Assembly: GCA_031275595.1 (NCBI GenBank)
Contig: JAISOO010000156.1
Location: forward strand, 1 to 9,625
Direction of reading: 5' to 3'
Source: Spirochaetaceae bacterium
GTDB taxonomy: Bacteria > Spirochaetota > Spirochaetia > Treponematales > Breznakiellaceae
Length of the DNA stretch: 9,625 bases
Part shown: positions 1 to 4,312 of the stretch, in pieces
Layout of the letters: each line of letters begins with the position of its first letter
How positions within the stretch are numbered: position 1 is the stretch's first letter
Made by a program: the position numbers and the translations under genes
Notes under the pieces: generated by a model
The model's database searches: none
What the model saw: only the letters and a program-made list of their open reading frames with translations
What the model was told of the DNA's origin: nothing

Positions 1-87
1 AGAGGACTGTTATTTTATCGGCTTTTAGAGTCTGCTATGCGCACAGAAACAATTACTTATGTCGAACTTGTAAACCGCAAGATATAG
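1..87 (+). CDS. 3' end of an unidentified gene (partial, cut by the window start)
   Basis: Frame 1 is open from the first base to a TAG at 85-87 and gives 28 residues that end in TYVELVNRKI. The peptide has the composition of an amphipathic protein tail, with alternating hydrophobic and charged residues (LLFYRLLESAM). An internal ATG at 37 has no convincing ribosome-binding site, so this is better read as the end of a gene starting upstream. I do not recognise the family. A transposase or other mobile-element protein is possible given the inverted repeats that follow directly, but nothing in these 28 residues proves it. It could also be a chance open frame. Confidence 0.4.
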   Translation, partial: RGLLFYRLLESAMRTETITYVELVNRKI

Positions 88-212
88 TGTTCGTGTTAGT
101 CAAATGGGTAGGCAGTTTACTTTTTTCGGTTCCCCAAAATTTGGGATAATCGCCGCGGATTTTGAACTAACACAAACCGGAAAAAGGGAGTTGTAGCCGG
201 TATTTGCGCGGA

Positions 213-243
213 GCGGTTCTAAAATATCAAAATTTGGAACCGC
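213..243 (+). repeat. 11-bp hairpin in the leader
   Basis: GCGGTTCTAAA at 213-223 pairs with TTTGGAACCGC at 233-243 through 11 base pairs including one T-G wobble, around a 9-nt loop. No T-run follows, so it is not a typical intrinsic terminator. It lies 22 nt upstream of a second, perfect hairpin. Confidence 0.6.
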
Positions 244-265
244 TGTATTAAACTCATCTACAGCA

Positions 266-303
266 GCGGCTTCATTGGGCATATTTGACTGCAATGAAGC
301 CGC
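266..303 (+). promoter_or_regulatory. Perfect 12-bp hairpin directly before the ribosome-binding site
   Basis: GCGGCTTCATTG (266-277) and CAATGAAGCCGC (292-303) are perfect reverse complements with a 14-nt loop. The base of the stem ends two nucleotides before the Shine-Dalgarno AGGAGG (306-311). A stable stem this close to the ribosome-binding site could protect the 5' end of the message or influence initiation; that role is inference. Confidence 0.6.
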
Positions 304-305
304 AT

Positions 306-311
306 AGGAGG
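306..311 (+). promoter_or_regulatory. Strong ribosome-binding site of the vWA-like gene
   Basis: AGGAGG is followed by five A's and then the ATG at 317. This near-ideal site fixes the start codon. Confidence 0.85.
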
Positions 312-316
312 AAAAA

Positions 317-1834
317 ATGAGGCTGAAATCATTTTTTTGCATTTTTATTTTTATCATGCTGGCATCAAATGTGTCAGCTCAATACACTGATACGACACGG
401 CTCGTCGCAAAGACCGATTCCGGGAAATATGCGGGTTATGATGAAGCCGAAATTCTGATCAAATGCACGCCTGAGCTAAGCGCCGTAGTGGCGGGTAAAT
501 CCGATATATACAGTTATGCCGTATTTGTAGACGGAAAACTTAGCGCCCAGGTTGTACCCTATGAAGAAGAAAAAATTGTCGTCAAGAACGGCAACGTTTC
601 GGTTGAAGTTGTCCTTTACGAGTACGACAGACGAGGCAGCTGGAAACAGTACAGCAACAGCAGAAGAAGCAAAGCGGCGCTGTCATGTAATGCCGACTCT
701 AATTTACATATGCTTGTCATAAGTGAAACTACAATCGGGATGGCATATCCCAGGCTGACAAATATTAATACGGAACCGCTGTCAGGAAAGGTTTATATCG
801 GCATTATATCTTTTGGCCCCAGTGCCGATGACTTAACCGGAGGCTCCCCGATATATTTGAACAAGAGCGGTTATACTCGCATCCTGTCTATTCTCGACAA
901 AGACTACAAAAAGACCACACAACAGGGAACTTCATTGTATTACGCCGTACATAAAGCGATGGCGAATTTGACGGCTAATGAATTGAGATTCCCAAAAGAT
1001 TTGGTCGCGGTTAATTTGTTGACTTTTACAGACGGGATTGATAATAATTCTACAAGTCTTGGGTTACAGCCCCTTGAAAACCAGAATTTCGGCGGCAAGC
1101 AGAGTTCTTCCTATCTTGCCTACGACCAGTCACAAATTGTGACGCGAAAAATTTCGGGCAAAAACATAACGGCTTACGCGGCAGGCATTCGGGGGAATGA
1201 CGTAAACGATGTTGCGGCTTTTACCTCGTCATTACAGGCATTGGCAAGCAGTTCCGAAAACTTCTATGAATTATCCGACTTTGCGGAAGTAAACGCCAGG
1301 TTTTCAGAAATCGCCAATAAACTAACGGTTATAACAACGGACATGACCTTTACCGTAACAACACCTTCATATCCCGTGGGCACCAAAGTACGCATGACCT
1401 TTGATATTCCCATAAATATAGCCGACAGCAGCGCAGCCGCCTCATCGAAAAAGTTTATACAAGGTGAAGTGGCTGTTAACGGCGGTAAATATGTTCTAAC
1501 CAACATTGTTTATGGTTCGGGCATCAGTTCGACATCGGGAGCCGCGGTTAGCGGCACATTGAACGGTACGGAAGTAAGCTACGTTTTTTCAAGCTTTACC
1601 GGGTATGACAGCAATATTGATACCGTAAAGCAATGGGTACAATCCGGTAACAGCCAAACATGGCAGATCAACAGCGAATACAGTCTGGGTGAATCAATAA
1701 AACGGGGGGGCGACAAGAAGTCTGTTGTGATTTATCTTGTTTTGGACAGTAGCAACTCGCTTCAGGATAATGATATAACCGCAATACGGGATGTGGCGAA
1801 AGAATTTGTAAGAACCGTGTATGAAGGCAAATGA
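317..1834 (+). CDS. Secreted von Willebrand factor A-like protein with a C-terminal DxSxS motif
   Basis: The 505-residue product begins with a clear Sec signal peptide (residues 1-21, positive MRLK, hydrophobic core, likely cleavage after NVSA before QYT), so it should act in the periplasm or outside the cell. Residues about 155-340 have vWA character: a strand KVYIGIISFG, the metal-site GTS (204-206) in a helix, the strand VNLLTFTDGIDNNS with D239, a strand ITAYAAG, and a final helix ending near 337. The usual DxSxS of the first strand is not before this block; the matching position around LVISETTIGM (133-142) is degenerate. A perfect LVLDSSNSL (D477, S479, S481) followed by a helix lies at the end of the protein, after a beta-rich insert (340-460). 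This suggests a permuted or split domain, possibly metal-binding, with an adhesive or sensory role. No transmembrane anchor or lipobox is seen. The gene is more A/T-rich than the genes after 2.5 kb. Confidence 0.75.
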   Translation: MRLKSFFCIFIFIMLASNVSAQYTDTTRLVAKTDSGKYAGYDEAEILIKCTPELSAVVAGKSDIYSYAVFVDGKLSAQVVPYEEEKIVVKNGNVSVEVVLYEYDRRGSWKQYSNSRRSKAALSCNADSNLHMLVISETTIGMAYPRLTNINTEPLSGKVYIGIISFGPSADDLTGGSPIYLNKSGYTRILSILDKDYKKTTQQGTSLYYAVHKAMANLTANELRFPKDLVAVNLLTFTDGIDNNSTSLGLQPLENQNFGGKQSSSYLAYDQSQIVTRKISGKNITAYAAGIRGNDVNDVAAFTSSLQALASSSENFYELSDFAEVNARFSEIANKLTVITTDMTFTVTTPSYPVGTKVRMTFDIPINIADSSAAASSKKFIQGEVAVNGGKYVLTNIVYGSGISSTSGAAVSGTLNGTEVSYVFSSFTGYDSNIDTVKQWVQSGNSQTWQINSEYSLGESIKRGGDKKSVVIYLVLDSSNSLQDNDITAIRDVAKEFVRTVYEGK

Positions 1835-1850
1835 CAGCAATATTGCTGTC
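1833..1850. terminator. 18-bp perfect palindrome overlapping the stop codon, possible weak terminator
   Basis: GACAGCAATATTGCTGTC is an exact palindrome beginning inside the TGA of the vWA-like gene (1832-1834). It is followed by pyrimidine-rich but interrupted sequence (TTCGGTCTTATTCC) and, 26 nt later, a T7 run. The stem could act as a poor intrinsic terminator or mRNA 3'-end stabiliser. Its position at the junction with a broken gene also allows a recombination scar. Confidence 0.35.
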
Positions 1851-1855
1851 TTCGG

Positions 1856-2227
1856 TCTTATTCCTCCGGGTCTTCTTTTTTTATCAATACGGGAAGCGGC
1901 AAAGAGTTTTATCGGCATGTTGTACAACGCATCCAAATAACGCAGCCCGGGACTGCCGGAGTAACGCAAAAGACGGCGCAACAACGCCCCCGCCATGATT
2001 GCCGGGGCCGTTGTTTCGTAAACGAGATTGTCAGCCGTATTTTCCTCCTGCGATTCGTGTTTTTCTATAAATTCACGCGAAAAACCGGGCCGCCTCATAA
2101 GTCTACTATACACTTCCCCGCCGGGATCTTCAACGGTTGCCGTAACCCAACCGGGGCTTGGTTGTTGTATTTCTAAGCAGGGGTGATCCGGCTTTAAAAT
2201 GCAAGTTTTGAAACGGCCTTGGGCTTT
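1856..2227 (-). pseudogene. Minus-strand gene remnant, family not recognised
   Basis: Reading the minus strand from 2227 downwards, the frame stays open after a TGA at 2230-2228 and yields protein-like sequence: QQPSPGWVTATVEDPGGEVY, SREFIEKHESQEENTADN, APAIMAGALLRRLLRYSG, LYNMPIKLFAASRIDKKRRP. No ATG, GTG or TTG occurs before the GTG at 2113, although the 38 codons upstream of it look equally coding. The frame then runs on into the antisense of the vWA-like gene (to 1694) without a stop of its own near the end of the sensible sequence. Both ends therefore seem lost, the 5' end at the hairpin cluster and the 3' end at the vWA block. The limit at about 1856 is my estimate. A short intact gene starting at 2113 is the alternative. 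Confidence 0.45.
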
Positions 2228-2229
2228 TC

Positions 2230-2255
2230 AAAAACCTGAGCCCTGAAAAGGCTCA
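2230..2255 (-). terminator. Hairpin with T-run on the minus strand
   Basis: On the minus strand TGAGCC (2255-2250) and GGCTCA (2242-2237) form a 6-bp stem with a 7-nt loop, followed by GG and five T's (2234-2230). This has the form of a short intrinsic terminator reading toward the gene remnant, but no minus-strand gene is visible upstream. On the plus strand the same hairpin lies just before the promoter at 2256. Confidence 0.35.
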
Positions 2256-2284
2256 TTGAACAGGAATGCTTTATCAGTTATAAT
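2256..2284 (+). promoter_or_regulatory. Strong sigma70-type promoter
   Basis: A -35 box TTGAAC (2256-2261, four of six consensus bases) is separated by exactly 17 bp from a perfect -10 box TATAAT (2279-2284). Transcription should start near 2291, a few bases before a 16-bp hairpin. It would drive the hairpin array and, by read-through, the barrel-lipoprotein-rarA operon. Confidence 0.6.
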
Positions 2285-2294
2285 AAAAATTAAT

Positions 2295-2333
2295 GGTTGC
2301 TTTCCCAAAACTTCAGTTTTTGGGAAAGCAACC
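2295..2333 (+). repeat. Perfect 16-bp hairpin
   Basis: GGTTGCTTTCCCAAAA (2295-2310) and TTTTGGGAAAGCAACC (2318-2333) are exact reverse complements around the loop CTTCAGT. The inner part of the arms recurs in the hairpin at 2378-2411. Confidence 0.85.
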
Positions 2334-2345
2334 TTAGATTTATTG

Positions 2346-2373
2346 GAAAAAGTGGGCTTTAGACCGCTTTTTC
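2346..2373 (+). repeat. 10-bp hairpin
   Basis: GAAAAAGTGG (2346-2355) pairs with CCGCTTTTTC (2364-2373) with one T-G wobble and an 8-nt loop. Confidence 0.65.
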
Positions 2374-2377
2374 GGAA

Positions 2378-2411
2378 GCCTTTCCCAAACCAACCGGGTT
2401 TTGGGAAAGGC
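2378..2411 (+). repeat. Perfect 12-bp hairpin
   Basis: GCCTTTCCCAAA (2378-2389) and TTTGGGAAAGGC (2400-2411) are exact reverse complements with a 10-nt loop. The arms share CTTTCCCAAA/TTTGGGAAAG with the hairpin at 2295-2333, so the two could exchange partners. Confidence 0.8.
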
Positions 2412-2422
2412 GCAATGGGATG

Positions 2423-2470
2423 CGGTTTTTCCCCAAGCCAGCCGGCTTGAGGGGGCTTTACCGTTTTTTT
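2423..2470 (+). terminator. Intrinsic terminator candidate
   Basis: The inner stem pairs CCCCAAGCC (2431-2439) with GGCTTG (2444-2449), a bulged A, then GGG (2451-2453), around the tetraloop AGCC. An outer stem CGGT/ACCG (2423-2426 with 2460-2463) closes it across an internal loop, and seven T's follow at once (2464-2470). The GC-rich stem plus T-run is the classic form. It lies between the promoter at 2256 and the barrel gene, so it would end a small RNA or attenuate the operon. Confidence 0.6.
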
Positions 2471-2474
2471 CCCA

Positions 2475-2507
2475 GCCTTTTCAAGACTAATTGGGCCGCG
2501 AAAAGGC
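2475..2507 (+). repeat. 8-bp hairpin before the barrel gene
   Basis: GCCTTTTC (2475-2482) and GAAAAGGC (2500-2507) are exact reverse complements with a 17-nt loop. It is the last hairpin of the cluster and lies 27 nt before the ATG at 2535. Confidence 0.55.
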
Positions 2508-2534
2508 AATAATCCGTGGATTTGGGAGTTGAGC

Positions 2535-3167
2535 ATGATCAGAGGGAAAAAAAAGGGCTTTTTCATCCTTATTTTGGCGGGTTTTATTTTCAGCGCCGCC
2601 GCACAGGAGGGTGATTTTTATGACGACGAAGAAGAACAGGAACCTCCCTTTGATTCCGAATGGGACTTTGTCGCCCCGCCCCTCTATTCAAAAGGGGACA
2701 AGACCTTTACAATCTCCCTGGGGCCTATTTTCCCCACAATTTTTATTGATAACGACGGGATCCTTGAAAACCGGATAAATGTCGTCGGCGGAACCGGGTC
2801 TCTGGCGTTAAATTATTTTCTGAATTCCAATCTGTTTATCGGGGGAGAGCTGGGGTTGATGTTTATCTCTACCCGGGGGAAAAATATGCTTTTCATGGTC
2901 CCCATGGGAGGGCGGATCGGCTATCAGTTTATTCTGGGCCGGTTTGAATTTCCCCTGTCCCTGCTGATAGGTGGAGTTCCCCAACAGTATCTGGAACTCA
3001 ACTATTTCGGATTTTTCTTGAAGCCCGAGGCTTCGGTTTTCTGGCGCTTCAATCCCAGTTGGTCCTTTGGCATTAATACTGCCTGGTGGTTCGTTCCCCA
3101 ATGGAGCGAACATACGGTTTTTGGGAATTTTATAGAATTGACCCTTTCCGCCCGTTATCATTTTTAA
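2535..3167 (+). CDS. Small outer-membrane beta-barrel protein (TP0733-like)
   Basis: The 210-residue product has a signal peptide (MIRGKKKG, hydrophobic core, likely cleavage after SAAA before QEG). An acidic linker (DFYDDEEEQE) follows, then alternating amphipathic strands rich in Gly, Phe, Tyr and Trp, ending in a strand with terminal phenylalanine (LSARYHF). A C-terminal aromatic residue is the usual signal for BAM-dependent outer-membrane insertion. Length and strand pattern suit an eight-stranded barrel like Treponema pallidum TP0733 or OmpW/OmpX proteins; that family call is from memory of protein character. I chose the ATG at 2535 because GGGAG (2524-2528) is spaced six bases from it, while the TTG two codons upstream touches that site. 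It is the first gene of a run with the lipoprotein 15 bp downstream. Confidence 0.75.
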   Translation: MIRGKKKGFFILILAGFIFSAAAQEGDFYDDEEEQEPPFDSEWDFVAPPLYSKGDKTFTISLGPIFPTIFIDNDGILENRINVVGGTGSLALNYFLNSNLFIGGELGLMFISTRGKNMLFMVPMGGRIGYQFILGRFEFPLSLLIGGVPQQYLELNYFGFFLKPEASVFWRFNPSWSFGINTAWWFVPQWSEHTVFGNFIELTLSARYHF

Positions 3168-3182
3168 GATAAGGATAAGACC

Positions 3183-4268
3183 ATGGAAAAAATACGGTAC
3201 AGCCACAAATGGAGCCCCTTCAAATCCAAGGCCGCGGTTGCAAAATTTGATCTTCTGAAGCCGTGCCGCCGGTTTCTTATTTTTATCCCCCTCTGTTTAT
3301 TTCTCTTCTCCTGCGATCAACACGCCATCTTTTTCGATATATCCCGGGAGGTGAAACCCAAGGAGCCTTATATACCGGGGAGTCCCACCAAGATAGTAAC
3401 CGGCGGTACCAGTCTGTACGTATCAAACGGGAAAAGCCTCTACCACAACCCGGGCTCCGGATGGGCCCCCATGGACAAACCCGCCGGTACGATCAGCGAT
3501 GTGGCCGCCGCCGGAAGCACCCTGTATTGTATCATCGAGAACAGCAGATTGTACCGCAATACCGGCAGCTCATGGGAGCAGGTCCCGGTGCCGGGGTATA
3601 CCTACCTTCAGAATATCTACGGAACCAGTGGGAGCCTCTATATATGCGCTTCCACCGCCGGGAGTACCGCCAATGTCTATACCATACTTTCTTACAGCGG
3701 TACGTTGCGTTCCGTTATGTCCGGATCCGGGGAAGGATATTTTCTGAGGGGAGCGGCAGGGAATTATATTGCCACCACCGGCGGAATTTTTAATGCCGGT
3801 AGTTCGACTCCTATTTCCGGCTCCACCGGGCATACCATCATGGGGATAATTGCGCTGCCGGGAGGGGGTATCGCGGCATCCACCAAAGACGGGTATATTC
3901 TCCATGGAAGCGGTTCCGTCACGGCATCGTCTTTGGGTTTGTCCTTTGATCGGGCCATGGCCGTTTACAAAACCACCAAGGGATACCTGCTCCTGGTGGG
4001 GGTTCACACCAAGGGATTTGTGGAAATCGAACTGAGCGGTAACGGTTCCTGGCCCAATTACTCCAGTTACCATTATCCGGGGGAAGGAACATACGGGGTA
4101 AATACCACGGCCCATGATTACGCCCAGTACCGTTCGAGTTTGGGGATACAATCCCTTACCGCCCTCTATCAGCAAGGGCAGAACGGCCCCCTTTTCGCGT
4201 CAACCCAGCAAAAAGGGCTTTGGGCCTACCAGTACGGGGATGAGGGCTGGCAGTGGAATGCCTATTAG
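3183..4268 (+). CDS. Lipoprotein of unknown function, possibly propeller-like
   Basis: The 361-residue product has a hydrophobic segment (about residues 31-43) ending in LFSC, a plausible spirochaetal lipobox with the acylated cysteine at residue 44. About 28 residues, partly basic, precede the hydrophobic core, which is long for a signal peptide; no alternative ATG, GTG or TTG start lies between, so the ATG at 3183 is kept. The mature part is rich in Gly, Ser and Thr. It carries repeated short blocks such as SLYVSNGKSLYHN, TLYCIIENSRLYRN and SLYICAST, plus GGIAASTKDGYILHG, which resemble beta-propeller blades. I cannot assign a function. It follows the barrel gene by 15 bp with AAGGATAAG before the start. 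The pair may make a surface complex, which is inference. Confidence 0.75.
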   Translation: MEKIRYSHKWSPFKSKAAVAKFDLLKPCRRFLIFIPLCLFLFSCDQHAIFFDISREVKPKEPYIPGSPTKIVTGGTSLYVSNGKSLYHNPGSGWAPMDKPAGTISDVAAAGSTLYCIIENSRLYRNTGSSWEQVPVPGYTYLQNIYGTSGSLYICASTAGSTANVYTILSYSGTLRSVMSGSGEGYFLRGAAGNYIATTGGIFNAGSSTPISGSTGHTIMGIIALPGGGIAASTKDGYILHGSGSVTASSLGLSFDRAMAVYKTTKGYLLLVGVHTKGFVEIELSGNGSWPNYSSYHYPGEGTYGVNTTAHDYAQYRSSLGIQSLTALYQQGQNGPLFASTQQKGLWAYQYGDEGWQWNAY

Positions 4269-4312
4269 CCGGTTCCCCCCTCTCGTTAAGGCCCTTTTGT
4301 TGATAGTCCCCC

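Larger units (their letters stand above)
88..316. repeat. Hairpin- and inverted-repeat-rich leader upstream of the vWA-like gene
   Basis: No convincing gene lies here; a minus-strand open frame across 100-357 is best explained by the palindromic sequence. An imperfect 12-bp inverted repeat pairs 89-100 (GTTCGTGTTAGT) with 166-177 (ACTAACACAAAC), with one mismatch. CAAAATTTGG occurs twice as a direct repeat (135-144 and 228-237). Two better hairpins at 213-243 and 266-303 are listed separately. I found no good promoter by eye. The region may be a degenerate mobile element, a dispersed intergenic repeat or a structured 5' leader. Confidence 0.5.
2291..2470 (+). ncRNA. Candidate structured small RNA or attenuating leader
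   Basis: From the predicted start near 2291 the transcript would fold into four consecutive hairpins. These are 2295-2333 (perfect 16 bp, 7-nt loop), 2346-2373 (10 bp with one T-G wobble), 2378-2411 (perfect 12 bp, 10-nt loop) and 2423-2463 (GC-rich, interrupted), followed by T7. The gaps between them are only 4-12 nt. No ribosome-binding site or convincing small protein was seen; frames open on both strands here follow from the palindromes. It matches no riboswitch or known RNA I can name. A cluster of dispersed palindromic repeats that happens to follow a promoter is the main alternative. Confidence 0.4.

Noticed and set aside
145..150. GATAAT as -10 box of a promoter for the vWA-like gene
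   Set aside because: No acceptable -35 box lies 16-18 bp upstream; the only candidates are T-rich and match poorly.
100..357. Minus-strand open frame of 85 codons over the vWA leader
   Set aside because: It covers two hairpins and overlaps the signal-peptide region of the vWA-like gene in antisense; its openness is explained by palindromic sequence and no ribosome-binding site was seen.
2237..2507. CRISPR array
   Set aside because: The repeated units are palindromes of different length and sequence, not identical direct repeats with uniform spacers, and no cas gene is present.
2228..2566. Minus-strand frame (112 codons) and plus-strand frame 2256-2450 as small proteins
   Set aside because: Both run through the hairpin cluster and encode mirror-like FPK-GK peptides, as expected from inverted repeats. 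Neither has a ribosome-binding site.
3570..4175. Long minus-strand frame of 201 codons opposite the lipoprotein gene
   Set aside because: The plus strand has a signal peptide, a lipobox and operon spacing; the antisense frame gives Gly/Pro/Arg-rich sequence without domain features.
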